A stretch of 64,000 nt of DNA from Desulfosporosinus youngiae DSM 17734 (GTDB lineage: Bacteria > Bacillota > Desulfitobacteriia > Desulfitobacteriales > Desulfitobacteriaceae): contig NZ_CM001441.1 of assembly GCF_000244895.1 (NCBI RefSeq), positions 2,562,226 through 2,626,225 on the forward strand, in the 5' to 3' direction. The position numbers were made by a program, and so were the translations under genes. Below, piece after piece: positions 17,555 to 26,057 of the stretch. The notes beneath the pieces are model-generated. The model searched no databases. It was not told where the DNA came from and saw nothing but the letters and a program-made list of their open reading frames with translations. Position 1 is the stretch's first letter, and each line of letters begins with the position of its first letter.

Positions 17555-19966
17555 TTACTTCAAGAGTCGTACCACGCCTTGCCCACCATCGACAAGTACA
17601 CGATCGCCGGTCCGCAAACACATGGTCGCGTTGCCACAACCTACAACTGCCGGAATACCCAACTCGCGAGCAATGATAGCTGCATGCGACAGCGGTGCTC
17701 CCACATCAGTGATGATTGCTCCCGCCCTAGGAAAGAGTGGTGTCCAAGCGATGTCTGTTTGAGAGGTAAGCAGTATTTCACCTTTCTGAAGTTGTTCACA
17801 TTCCTCCAGAGTATGTATGCGGCGAACCAATCCCTCATATCGACCGGCAGACCCGGAGGAGCCTGTAATTATATGACTCTTCGATTGACTGGAATTATTC
17901 TCAGAACAGGATGTAGAGCCATTAGCATCATATATGCCATTTTGCCGCATGGGATCTAACGCCCACCGGAACGGATCAAAACGGCCACATATGATCGAAG
18001 GATAGGCAGGTAAAGATAGGTACCTTTTGTGGATATCCTTCCTGGCAGGGATATATTCTATTGCTGCCTCTTCTCCAGACAGAACATTCAACACCTCATC
18101 GATTGTCAGATAGAAAATGTCATCTCCAAGGCCTGTTAAATGCCCGGCTTGAAGAGCAAACATACGGGCAACCCAACGATCACGCGCATATTCGGAACGA
18201 ACTGCCTCGCGTATGCGAGCCTTTGGAGCAACTTTGTTTAAACGACGTTTTATAGATCGCACCTTCTGGGGATGGCTTGTTGCAAAACGATTCCAGGCAG
18301 CGGCAAAAGAGGTGCGCTGTTTTATGAGCAGAGCTTCTATATCTATGGGCGAACTCTCATATTGTGCCAGCTGCTGGTCAAGCCAGCCCGGGTCTTCAGC
18401 CGGACGAGGAACAGATAGTTCAAACTCATTTGGCCCACGGTGGCCAAAGTAAGCTATGTATTCTTTGCGGGTGATTTCCTTGCAGGCCAATTTTGATATG
18501 CCAAGAAGAGGTCCAAGACTTGCTAATAGTTTCGAATTGTCTCTTACGTCCGAACTGCTGCTCAGTCCGGATATAAACAGATCTGCATTTTCCGGTCCAA
18601 TTAGCTCGGTTAACTCACGTCGTAGTTTAATGGTATAGCCTGAAAACTGAGTAACACTAGCCATTACATACCAAACAGTGTTCTGCAGGTGAGGTAAAAT
18701 TTCTCTTTGCCACAAGGAATTAAGTTCGGCTTTGGTATTTGTTTTTTGGATCTGTTTTTGCATATTCTCGCACCAAACCGGATTCGAACTAAGGAATTTG
18801 GGTAATAATCGGGTTGTCTGAATTTGTTTAAGTATTAACTTTCCAAAACTAATAAGAAAGGAAACCGTAGATCGTTTAGACAGTGATATTATGGGAATGT
18901 CCATACTCTCCGGGATTCGTGTGTATAATAAACCTTCCAAAAATTGAATTATCCCTTGTTTGTTTTTTCCTAAAGCACTTAATACCGAAGCATAAATACT
19001 TAAATTAAGATAGATACGCCCACCAATATTGCCTGATGATTGATATCCGGGCAGCAACTTCCACGACTCGAATATTTGATGTTGAACAGTCCAAGTGATA
19101 GGTGTCATCACTTGGGGGATAGCTTCGCCGAAATTTACGTTAGACCATAGGTAATTGCCAGTCAAGCTATCGTTACACTCACCGGTGATAGGATTATATC
19201 CGATCAAGGTGGTTACTGGCCGGGACTGCAGCAAATATAATGTGTTGCTAGTGATCGCCCATTCGATATCCTGAGGACAGCCCATTTCCATCTCCAGACG
19301 ATTTGCCAGTTTGTAGAGCTTAGGAGCGAATTTTTTAAGTTTCGGCGATCCATCATAGCTAAAGCTATGCCAAATTCCTGTTTTTCGACGCAGCTTGAAA
19401 GTATTCGCTGTGATATGACCAGACACTAATTTTTCACCCAACCCGAAGATAAAGTTGCCGGCCATTTCATTTCGGTTATTAGTAACCGGGTCTACCGTAA
19501 ACAAAACGCCTGAAATATCTGACTTCACCATTTGTTGGATTACTATAGGCATGTCGTGAGACACAGTAAGGCCTTTCGAGCGACTGTAAACCTGCACATC
19601 CTCACTATGCCGTGATTGGCGCACAGTTTGAATCGCCTTTCTGATTTCATCGTCAGTACCAACATTAAGCACAGTTTTAAATTGGCCGGCAAAAGATGCA
19701 GTGGAAGAATCCTCAGATAGCGCAGATGAACGGACAGCGAAAGCGTTTTCATCAACTGTCTGACGCAGTTGTCTAAGGTACATTTGGATTTGGTTCCAGG
19801 CTTCAGGTATTAACTCGTCCTTTTCGAAGGCGGCCGGCATAATAATAAAACCATTGGGCACCGGATAACCGTGTTGATAAAGGTAAGCGAGTGTTCCTCC
19901 TTTACCGCCTGCCAAATGCTGATCTTCAGTTTTCAATTCCTTAAATAAACAAACTAATTGTTTCAT
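17555..19966 (-). CDS. PEP-synthase/rifampicin-phosphotransferase-like enzyme
   Basis: 803 residues. The N-terminal ATP-grasp part (GGKGGTLAYL, FAVRSSALSEDSSTASFAGQF, DIEWAITSNTLYLLQSRPVT) occupies about 1-255. A poorly conserved middle domain follows, then the swivelling phosphohistidine domain (DVGAPLSHAAIIARELGIP, His near 761, GDRVLVDGG). This three-part layout (ATP, substrate, His domain) and length fit rifampicin phosphotransferase and its unnamed relatives. True PEP synthase would carry a C-terminal PEP-binding TIM barrel, which is absent. It transfers phosphate through the histidine to a substrate set by the middle domain; I cannot tell whether that is a rifamycin. A TetR-family gene lies 55 bases upstream on the same strand, so expression is probably ligand-controlled. 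Confidence 0.8.
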   Translation of the reverse strand: MKQLVCLFKELKTEDQHLAGGKGGTLAYLYQHGYPVPNGFIIMPAAFEKDELIPEAWNQIQMYLRQLRQTVDENAFAVRSSALSEDSSTASFAGQFKTVLNVGTDDEIRKAIQTVRQSRHSEDVQVYSRSKGLTVSHDMPIVIQQMVKSDISGVLFTVDPVTNNRNEMAGNFIFGLGEKLVSGHITANTFKLRRKTGIWHSFSYDGSPKLKKFAPKLYKLANRLEMEMGCPQDIEWAITSNTLYLLQSRPVTTLIGYNPITGECNDSLTGNYLWSNVNFGEAIPQVMTPITWTVQHQIFESWKLLPGYQSSGNIGGRIYLNLSIYASVLSALGKNKQGIIQFLEGLLYTRIPESMDIPIISLSKRSTVSFLISFGKLILKQIQTTRLLPKFLSSNPVWCENMQKQIQKTNTKAELNSLWQREILPHLQNTVWYVMASVTQFSGYTIKLRRELTELIGPENADLFISGLSSSSDVRDNSKLLASLGPLLGISKLACKEITRKEYIAYFGHRGPNEFELSVPRPAEDPGWLDQQLAQYESSPIDIEALLIKQRTSFAAAWNRFATSHPQKVRSIKRRLNKVAPKARIREAVRSEYARDRWVARMFALQAGHLTGLGDDIFYLTIDEVLNVLSGEEAAIEYIPARKDIHKRYLSLPAYPSIICGRFDPFRWALDPMRQNGIYDANGSTSCSENNSSQSKSHIITGSSGSAGRYEGLVRRIHTLEECEQLQKGEILLTSQTDIAWTPLFPRAGAIITDVGAPLSHAAIIARELGIPAVVGCGNATMCLRTGDRVLVDGGQGVVRLLK

Positions 19967-20021
19967 ACCAATTCTCTCATTCTAAATTTGATTAGTTATC
20001 TATGGGTTTTATTGCATTTAA

Positions 20022-20636
20022 CTAATCTTTTTCGTGCCCTGTTAGACTGTTGATCAGTACTTGTAGCGCCCAATTCATTGCTTCAGTCGTTTCTTCGGAG
20101 TTAAGTTCGTACCTTTGCTTAAGAGTTGTCCAGGTTAGAGAACTGCAAAGATGAGAAATTATTGCAGCGGTCTCTTTGACGGCTCCTGCGGACAAGTGTG
20201 GGGCATTTTCTATAACCAACGCTTGTATTTTTTGATCGCGCTGATTCCTGCTTTTTGGCTTAACATTGTTAACCAGCAAAGCTATCGTGAAAGCCTGAAC
20301 GAGATTTGCCTTCTCCTCGAATATCTTTAAAGTATTTCCTGCCATGGCAGGAATGTCATCTAACGATTGAGGTATAAAAGGTGCGCTTTGTGCGATAATA
20401 GTTGAGGCTGCTTCATAAAGAGCCTCCAGGAAAGATTCTCGTGTCGGAAAGTGGCGGTAAACCGTACCATAAGAGATACCGGCACGGATAGCTACATCTT
20501 TTACAGTAAAATCAAGGATGCGCCCTTCACTGATAATTTCCGCTAGAGTATCTAAGATACGATCACGCGTATTTTCCTTTTGATTACTACGCAGGGGACT
20601 AGTGTAAGAACGACGATCGGATTTTTCTTTAGACAT
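20022..20636 (-). CDS. TetR/AcrR-family transcriptional regulator
   Basis: 204 residues. The N-terminal helix-turn-helix (RDRILDTLAEII, FTVKDVAIRAGISYGTVYRHFPTRESFLEALY, about 25-75) is typical of TetR. The C-terminal ligand-binding region is helical and not assignable. Ribosome site GGAGAGG before the ATG. It leads the operon with the PEP-synthase-like gene and likely represses it and itself. No clear palindromic operator was identified in the AT-rich 60 bases upstream. Confidence 0.85.
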   Translation of the reverse strand: MSKEKSDRRSYTSPLRSNQKENTRDRILDTLAEIISEGRILDFTVKDVAIRAGISYGTVYRHFPTRESFLEALYEAASTIIAQSAPFIPQSLDDIPAMAGNTLKIFEEKANLVQAFTIALLVNNVKPKSRNQRDQKIQALVIENAPHLSAGAVKETAAIISHLCSSLTWTTLKQRYELNSEETTEAMNWALQVLINSLTGHEKD

Positions 20637-20829
20637 ACAGTTGCCTCTCCATTACTATATAATTGGATTGATACTCTCTATATTAAATTATGAGTTTATA
20701 TATCAAATATGTCAAGGGGCAAAATAAACCTTTAGGTACTATTATTAAATATACCAATTTTACAGTCCAGAACTTTTGGAACAATACCGGTCTTTCCAGT
20801 GACAACATCCACAGCATGGAAGACGCTCT

Positions 20830-21130
20830 ACTCTGTAAGATGAGTTATGGTAAACAGGTTCTATTTGTCAAGCTCCCGGAAAATGGCATCGGTATCTTGC
20901 CTTGCAAAAGCCTGTGCTGCCGGTATTTGAACAAAGATGTGCATCTCATTGGCAAGAGCTTCAAAGGGAGAAAGCATCTTTGCGGGCCACGTTGAATGGA
21001 CAGTTGATCAGTGCACCGGAAACCCTCTATGATGACTTTATCTTTCGTTAAATCGCAGTAGAAGGTGAGGAATTTCAGGAGGCAAAGGTTATCGAGCGGG
21101 TGATGGGTAAATATCAACTTGGAATGAAGA
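20830..21130 (+). pseudogene. Decayed DUF1835/DUF3658-type gene (C-terminal part)
   Basis: One reading frame across this stretch gives KWHRYLALQKPVLPVFEQR, WQELQREKASLRATLNGQ, SAPETLYDDFIF, a TAA at 21049, then VEGEEFQEAKVIERVMGKYQL. This is the pattern of the DUF3658 C-terminal domain (LQxENAxLRAxxNG, YDxFI, AKVIGxVxGKYxxG). The frame has stops at 20836, 20851 and 21049 and no start, so the gene is dead. The 101-codon frame opening at 20690 in another phase is a chance ORF. Function of the family is unknown. Confidence 0.6.
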
Positions 21131-21151
21131 CGAAAGAAGGAGGCGCTTCAA

Positions 21152-21187
21152 GAACTGAGTGCAGTTCAAAAGGCGCTTCCTTTTTTG
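21152..21187 (+). terminator. Hairpin followed by T-run
   Basis: GAACTG-AGTG-CAGTTC is a perfect 6-bp stem, followed by AAAAGGCGCTTCC and six T. A related unit (TGGAC-GTA-GTCCA, then AAAAGGCGCTTC) recurs at 22459-22487 after the hicB remnant. Both remnants therefore carry a similar 3' cassette. Confidence 0.5.
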
Positions 21188-21301
21188 TGGGTAAATTGCT
21201 TAGGTCACCGGCGGATCGTAGAGATCGTTTGTAATCATGTCACACTCTTAAGTCTGTCCACATATCCTATGAGTGACATTAGCCTAAGGAGTGTGGATAC
21301 C

Positions 21302-21908
21302 ATGACGGGTACCGGCACGGACATTATCAGCGGACGCACCACCCAGGTCATCGCGGCTGAAATTAACATGATCAAATATCAGACTGAGAGAATCTGCCTG
21401 GCCGCCGCCGTGGAGATCGGAAGGCGGCTGACGGAGGCCAAGGCCTTGCTCGAACATGGAGAATGGGGCAAGTGGCTGGAAGAGTCGGTGGACTTTTCCC
21501 AGAGCCGGGCCAATAAACTGATGCGTATCTTTACAGAATACGGAGCCGGACAGTTTTTCTCCTCAAATTCGGATTCGAATCCGAATTTGAACTACAGCCA
21601 GGCAGTGCTTCTTTTAGGTATCCCAAAGGAGGAACGGGCGCAATTCATCCTTGATATGGATATCGAGGGAATGACCAAACAGGAAGGCCTCCGGAAGAGT
21701 GGCGGAGCAAAGCAGTATTATCACCGGGCTGACTGGGGAGCTTGCCGATCTGAAGGTCCAATTGGAGAGAGTCAGAGCCAGCCAGATCGCCTTCCTCTGT
21801 GAAAACCCGGATAAAACTCTTAAGCAAGTCAAGCATGAGCTGCTCCAAATCGCCCCCAATGACAAAGAGACGATATCACTTATAAGAATAAAGTGTACGA
21901 TCTTTTGA
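21302..21908 (+). pseudogene. DUF3102-family gene, frameshifted
   Basis: ATG 21302 has AAGGAG 10 bases upstream. The N-terminal part (EINMIKYQTERICLAAAVEIGRRL, EAKALLEHGEWGKWLEESV, RANKLMRIFTEYG) is the DUF3102 domain, found on plasmid/phage-like accessory genes in Clostridia. Near 21690-21701 the coiled-coil continuation (ITGLTGELADLKVQLERVRASQ) moves to another frame, while the original frame drifts into an unrelated tail and stops at 21802. I therefore call a frameshift. A shorter functional product cannot be excluded. A 26-bp perfect palindrome lies inside the gene at 21564-21589. Confidence 0.6.
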
Positions 21909-21980
21909 ATGTGTGGCTTAAGGATGAGACCTGGAGCAGGTAAGTCTGTTCCGGCGGAGATATGCAGTAAGGACTGGTGG

Positions 21981-22457
21981 ATGATGAAGAGGAAATATGT
22001 TTTCCCGGCCATTATAGAGCGGGATAGAATAAACGGCAAATATACGGTTGTTTTCCCGGATCTGCCGGGCTGCTCCATCGAAGGGGAGGATTTTATTCAA
22101 GCTTATTACTGGGCCGGGCCCAGGCTGGCGTTTCATTTATATATGATGGAGAGAGAATATGAGTACATTCCCGAAGCTTCGGATACTTCAAACTAGGAAA
22201 TTGCGGCGGACGCTGTCGTTGTTCTGATAGCGGCCGATCGGCAGGAGTACCGGCGCATGTTCGGTTCCAAATTCGCCAGAAAAGCCATTGGGTTTCCCAG
22301 CTGGCTCTTTCAATTGGGGGAAAGAGGCAGGCCGATTTTTGTGCGGGATATACGCGGGGTATTGAGGGAGAAGCTGGGGATCGACATGCTGCCTGAAACC
22401 ACTCATGATTTATCTGAGGTGTTCGGGAATGAAAATAACGAAGAAGGAGATGTCTAA
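21981..22457 (+). pseudogene. hicB-like antitoxin gene with internal stop codon
   Basis: Translation from ATG 21981/21984 gives KRKYVFPAIIERDRINGKY, TVVFPDLPGCSIEGEDF, ALAFH-like RLAFHLYMM: the HicB partial RNase-H fold. A TAG at 22194 interrupts it. The same frame then continues with VVVLIAADRQEYRRMFGS, FPSWLFQLGE and LREKLGID, which is the HicB C-terminal DNA-binding tail, and ends at 22457. So one nonsense mutation splits an otherwise full-length hicB. No hicA toxin is adjacent: upstream is the DUF3102 remnant. The C-terminal part also looks diverged from the usual TIPSWLNxLAE motif. Confidence 0.7.
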
Positions 22458-22495
22458 AGAACTGGACGTAGTCCAAAAGGCGCTTCTTCGTTTCT

Positions 22496-22666
22496 CACAT
22501 CCTTTCCGACCTATTGGCCGGCCGCTTTGAACTCAGCCCGTCCGGGGAGGCGTTAGATGATTTTTCAAGGATTATAACGTTTTATGATGCCGAGGGGATT
22601 ATGCATCAATTCGAGACTAGTGCTTGTGTAGAAGCCCTGTTTGAAAGGATAGATGAACTAAGATAG
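22496..22666 (+). pseudogene. Unrecognised 3' gene fragment
   Basis: An open stretch without a start reads LSDLLAGRFELSPSGEALDD, FYDAEGIMHQFETSACVEAL, and ends FERIDELR-stop at 22666. The composition looks like genuine protein, but I do not know the family. It is probably the tail of a gene whose 5' part was lost. The following 88 bases up to the IS contain nothing I recognise. Confidence 0.4.
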
Positions 22667-22850
22667 AGGAATCCTATTTTTCGCTGTTCGGAGTCATCTG
22701 GTTTCATCATGTAGAACAATGAGTCACCGGTCATGACTGTCAACCCTCTTGTATCCTAAATCCCGCAAAAAAATATCATATACCTGTATAAGAGCATAGA
22801 AATATAGCTTAAATACAGGTATTTTTTCATATTAGGGGGAAGATAAATGT

Positions 22851-22884
22851 TTATGTATATGGTATAATATAATCATATACATAA
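22851..22884 (+). promoter_or_regulatory. Transposase promoter inside an inverted repeat
   Basis: TTATGTATATG (22851-22861) and CATATACATAA (22874-22884) are perfect 11-bp inverted repeats flanking TATAAT, a likely -10 box. The ribosome site AGGAGGG follows at 22891. The symmetric arms could bind a regulator or the transposase itself. Confidence 0.5.
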
Positions 22885-22903
22885 GGCTTTAGGAGGGATG
22901 TTT

Positions 22904-24517
22904 ATGACGAAACTCTCAGCACCCGCATACACCTTCGTCTCCATGCCGAAAAGCAATGTCTCCTGCAAGAAGTCAGGATATGTGTACCATATTGGCAAAG
23001 GCTATCGAAATGACAAAGGCCAGCCGACGAGTTCCCAAACCATCATCGGCAAATATGACACGCAAACCGGTATGTTGATTCCAAACGATAATTATTTCAA
23101 GATTTACGGCGGGAAACCACAGCTAAGGACTGTTCCGATCGAGAGCATCAAGAATTATGGAAGCTACTTTCTGTTGAAGGCAATCACCCGGGAATCTCAG
23201 CTGGATACGTTGCTGTACAGAGTCTTCGGCGAAGATGCCCAAAGTATCTTAATGCTGGCCATCTATATGGCTCTGGAAGGCAATGTTTTGTCTCATTGTG
23301 AGGACTGGATGGAGGAAACGCTCACTGGAAGCGATGTTATCCTTGCATCTCAAGAATGCTCAAGGCTTCTGAAAGTTATTAATGAAGCTAAGCGCAATGA
23401 ATTTTTCCGAGCATGGGTCCATATACGCCAACAGGAAGAATACCTAGCCTATGATATAACCTCCATTTCTTCCTATAGCAAGCTCAATGAAGAGGTGGAA
23501 TTTGGTTATAACCGCGACAAGGAGAAACTACCGCAGATCAATCTGGGCATGTACTTTGGCGAGACGACGAAGCTACCGGTCTATTATCGAACCTATTACG
23601 GCAGTATCCCTGATAAAAGCCATTTAGTCGCCATGATGGAAGGCAGTGATAAGGTTGGCATTAAGAACGCGCATTTTGTGATGGACAGAGGGTTTTTTAG
23701 CAAAGACAATCTGCTTTATCTGAACCAACATACCCGTGGGTTTATTATCGGTATGCCCAATAGGCTGGTTCTATCTCAAGAGATTATTCAGGCCCATGGC
23801 GAAAACGTCAAGAGTTCGCGTTATGATCTGGGCATTGGCGATGTTAATGGCATAGCCCTTGAGCGCAGTGATTATGGCTTTCGCTGTCGAGTCCATCTCC
23901 TGTATTCCGATGAAAAAATGGCGGATGAAAAATACCGTTTCAAGATAGACTTCAAGAAGTGGCAAGCCTCCATAGCCAAAGGGCTCATTCCTCGTGAGGC
24001 GGAACCGTTTTTTCATATCACCAAAGACAAAAAGGATACTGTCCTCAGCGTAGAAGCCAACCACGAGGTCATCGATGCCTATATGCGGACCATGGGATAT
24101 TTTCTAGTGATGAGTACGGATTTTCAGAAAAGCACGGCGGACATCCTGGAGATTTATAGGATGAAGGACGTCATCGAAAAATCCTTTGACAGTCTAAAAA
24201 ATGATTTAGATATGAAACGATTAAGAATTCATTCCGCGCAGGCGGAAGAAGGAAAGATGTTTTTAGCCTTTCTGGCGTTGATTCTGAGGACGTATGTGTT
24301 CAATACGATAAAGCCCTATATCCTCAAGAAGCGTCTCTCCCTAGATAGAATCTTTATCGAAATGCGCAAGATCAAAGTCGTCGTCCACCCATCGGGGGTG
24401 ATGATGCACAACCCGCTGACGAAAAAGCAAAAAGATATTCTTGCCTACTTTAATCAATCGGAAGAGAGTGTCACAGAAAGCTTAAAACACATCCTCAAGT
24501 ATCAAAGTGTCTTCTGA
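22904..24517 (+). CDS. IS1634-family DDE transposase
   Basis: 537 residues from ATG 22904, which has AGGAGGG six bases upstream; an ATG at 22898 abuts that site and is less likely. The catalytic triad lies in AYDITSISSYS (first D, about 186), HFVMDRGFFS (second D, about 262) and YRMKDVIEKSFDSLKNDLDM (E, about 429), the Y-(2)-R/K-x-E-like signature of the IS4/IS1634 supergroup. The protein is full length with no stop or frameshift. With intact ends and target duplication, the element should still be able to move. Confidence 0.9.
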   Translation: MTKLSAPAYTFVSMPKSNVSCKKSGYVYHIGKGYRNDKGQPTSSQTIIGKYDTQTGMLIPNDNYFKIYGGKPQLRTVPIESIKNYGSYFLLKAITRESQLDTLLYRVFGEDAQSILMLAIYMALEGNVLSHCEDWMEETLTGSDVILASQECSRLLKVINEAKRNEFFRAWVHIRQQEEYLAYDITSISSYSKLNEEVEFGYNRDKEKLPQINLGMYFGETTKLPVYYRTYYGSIPDKSHLVAMMEGSDKVGIKNAHFVMDRGFFSKDNLLYLNQHTRGFIIGMPNRLVLSQEIIQAHGENVKSSRYDLGIGDVNGIALERSDYGFRCRVHLLYSDEKMADEKYRFKIDFKKWQASIAKGLIPREAEPFFHITKDKKDTVLSVEANHEVIDAYMRTMGYFLVMSTDFQKSTADILEIYRMKDVIEKSFDSLKNDLDMKRLRIHSAQAEEGKMFLAFLALILRTYVFNTIKPYILKKRLSLDRIFIEMRKIKVVVHPSGVMMHNPLTKKQKDILAYFNQSEESVTESLKHILKYQSVF

Positions 24518-24765
24518 TGCTCCCAAAAACCAAGGCAAAAGATGGAACGTGTAGGTGTTCCAAATCTATTTACAGATGTTCGGTTGACATGCATTTTACA
24601 ATAAGAGCTTTGGCTCAATGGCGAAAAGTGAAGACACCAGGGTTTGAGATCGGTTAGGCCGGAAACTCATACCCTTGGTGTCTTATTGCTTTTTGTATAT
24701 GGTAAATTCATGCGGAATTTACGTTGTATAAAAGACCCAAGAACATAAAATTAGTATGAAAGAGG

Positions 24766-24800
24766 CACCGCTCAGCAGTTAAGACTGACCGGTGCCCCTT
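24766..24800 (-). terminator. Hairpin, terminator of the xre/small-protein operon
   Basis: GGCACCG pairs with CGGTGCC with an inner CAGT/ACTG stem; on the minus strand it is followed by TCTTTC. It lies just after the stop of the minus-strand gene at 24811. A similar hairpin with the same flanks (AAGACTGAC, GGTGC, CTTTTGCA-AGTTTTT) occurs at 25824-25857. Confidence 0.6.
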
Positions 24801-24810
24801 TGCAAAGTTT

Positions 24811-25056
24811 TTATTTAGGGAGACAGGGACCAGAGGGACTGGGACCGGGGATAATCTCAGCGAGGCGGGTTTTAATTCCTAACTCCAGGAAATAGAAGCC
24901 CATGCCTCTGGATAGCTCGGCGTTAGCCCCTCTGGTCTGCAGATAAGCGATTCCCAGTTCCCATAAATCCTGGCAGTTACGTTTAGCTAAAATGGAATAG
25001 CGCTTGCGGACATAGTCATAACCTATCTCAAAATCACTGAGGTCTTGTCTGGACAT
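24811..25056 (-). CDS. Small hypothetical protein coupled to an XRE regulator
   Basis: 81 residues from the ATG at 25056 (MSRQDLSDFEIGYDYVRKRY... LWELGIAYLQTRG... FYFLELGIKTRLAEII). A longer frame begins at 25113 but would lie deep inside the xre gene. The start overlaps the xre 3' end by 23 bases, implying translational coupling. It is soluble, largely helical and of no recognised family. Its position suggests a partner of the regulator. Confidence 0.6.
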   Translation of the reverse strand: MSRQDLSDFEIGYDYVRKRYSILAKRNCQDLWELGIAYLQTRGANAELSRGMGFYFLELGIKTRLAEIIPGPSPSGPCLPK

Positions 25057-25279
25057 CGTTTTCCTCCCGCTGTTCAGGGGATTGTTCTCCGATGAGTTCG
25101 GAAATACTAACACCGAGGGCGGCAGCGAGTTTGGTCAAGGTTCGGATTGAGCCTGCTGAATGACCATTTTCGATTTTATTGATCATGCTCTCGTCGATAT
25201 GAATTAAATCAGCAAGTTGTTTTTGAGTCAGTCTGAGTGATACTCTTAGCTTTTTAATTTGTTTTGCGGTTGTATCCAC
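25034..25279 (-). CDS. XRE-family transcriptional regulator
   Basis: 81 residues. IKKLRVSLRLTQKQLADLIHIDESMINKIENGHSAGSIRTLTKLAAALGVSISELI is a complete Cro/C1-type helix-turn-helix (about 8-62). It diverges from the second XRE gene at 25415 across a 135-bp AT-rich gap with repeated TGAATT/AATTCA boxes. The two regulators probably cross- or auto-regulate. Confidence 0.85.
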   Translation of the reverse strand: MDTTAKQIKKLRVSLRLTQKQLADLIHIDESMINKIENGHSAGSIRTLTKLAAALGVSISELIGEQSPEQREENDVQTRPQ

Positions 25280-25414
25280 AATAAGACCACCCCTAATTAC
25301 AGGTTATAGAATTTAATTCATTATGTCAATATATAAAGTGAATTAAAATCACGATATTTACATTTCAGTGATTCAGTTATAATTGAACATGAATTATATT
25401 CAGGATGTGATGAG
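25280..25414. promoter_or_regulatory. Shared promoter/operator region of divergent XRE genes
   Basis: Several copies of AATTCA/TGAATT (TTTAATTCATTATG, AAGTGAATTAAAATCAC, CAGTGATTCAGTTATAATTG, CATGAATTATATTCAGG) fill the gap, a layout typical of XRE operators. TATAAT at 25378 is a plausible -10 for the plus-strand gene, and AGGATGTGATGAG precedes its ATG. Confidence 0.5.
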
Positions 25415-25720
25415 ATGAATTACGGACAGCGAATCAAGTTCTTTCGTAATACCGTTGGAATTTCTGCCAATGCTTTAGCGAAAAAAATCGGACTGGATCC
25501 GACTACGATTTATAAAATTGAAGCCAACGATTCTAAACCCTCACTAGGTTCCCTCGAAAGCATTTGTGCTGCTCTGGGCATTAGTCTTGCCGAATTCTTT
25601 GCAGAAGAAGAACAGGCCTGGGGCCCGGAGATCCAACGACTACTGGGTACCGTGAAAAAGCTGTCACCGGAACAAATCGATTATCTGCAGAAGTTATTGG
25701 AATCTCTGAGTAAGGAGTGA
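25415..25720 (+). CDS. XRE-family transcriptional regulator
   Basis: 101 residues. RIKFFRNTVGISANALAKKIGLDPTTIYKIEANDSKPSLGSLESICAALGISLAEFF (about 6-62) is a Cro/C1 helix-turn-helix. The tail (IQRLLGTVKKLSPEQIDYLQKLLESL) is a short dimerising helix like those of SinR-type regulators. Divergent from the other XRE gene. Confidence 0.85.
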   Translation: MNYGQRIKFFRNTVGISANALAKKIGLDPTTIYKIEANDSKPSLGSLESICAALGISLAEFFAEEEQAWGPEIQRLLGTVKKLSPEQIDYLQKLLESLSKE

Positions 25721-26057
25721 TTTTGTTCTCTGAGCCATAGGGAAAACAGAGCAAGTGGTGTTATTGAAGTTTCATTTTATACTATATGTCATTATCATTG
25801 TGCGGTTTGAAAATAGAAAAGGGCGCCAATCAGTTTTTAAGACTGACTGGTGCTCTTTTGCATAGTTTTTGAATTATTTGGTGAATGGTGGAAGGAAAAG
25901 ATAAAAGTTCGGCGAAAAAGAAACTATACGTCAAAGGTTGTCCGTAAGGACTAGTAATAATCTAGGGGGAGTTTTCAGTGCATCGTAATGTTGAACAGAG
26001 AAAATTAATCCAAACATGCCCGGGGGCTCACTCCTTGATAAAAGAAGCTGCCGGGTC
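25721..26057. other. Intergenic region with terminator-like hairpin
   Basis: A long imperfect hairpin at 25824-25857 (AAAAGGGCGCCAATCAGT with ACTGACTGGTGCTCTTTT) ends the plus-strand xre unit and resembles the one at 24766-24800. The rest, up to the RNase HI start, shows no gene. Confidence 0.55.

Larger units (their letters stand above)
22755..24723 (+). mobile_element. Complete IS1634-family insertion sequence, 1969 bp
   Basis: The left end (22755-22783, starting CCTAAATCCCGCA) and the reverse complement of the right end (24695-24723, starting CGTAAATTCCGCA and ending CCATATAC) form an imperfect inverted repeat of about 28 bp. The element is flanked by a perfect 6-bp duplication, TTGTAT at 22749-22754 and 24724-24729, as expected for IS1634. 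Inside the left end a hairpin (TACCTGTAT/ATACAGGTA, 22781-22821) with six following T blocks readthrough from outside. Near the right end a second imperfect hairpin (AAGACACCAGGG... CCCTTGGTGTCTT, 24629-24685) probably terminates the transposase mRNA. Confidence 0.8.

Noticed and set aside
17510-17959. 149-codon plus-strand frame over the PEP-synthase-like gene
   Set aside because: Shadow of the well-conserved minus-strand C-terminal His domain.
20690-20995. 101-codon plus-strand frame
   Set aside because: It overlaps the decayed DUF3658 sequence in a different phase, and its protein looks random.
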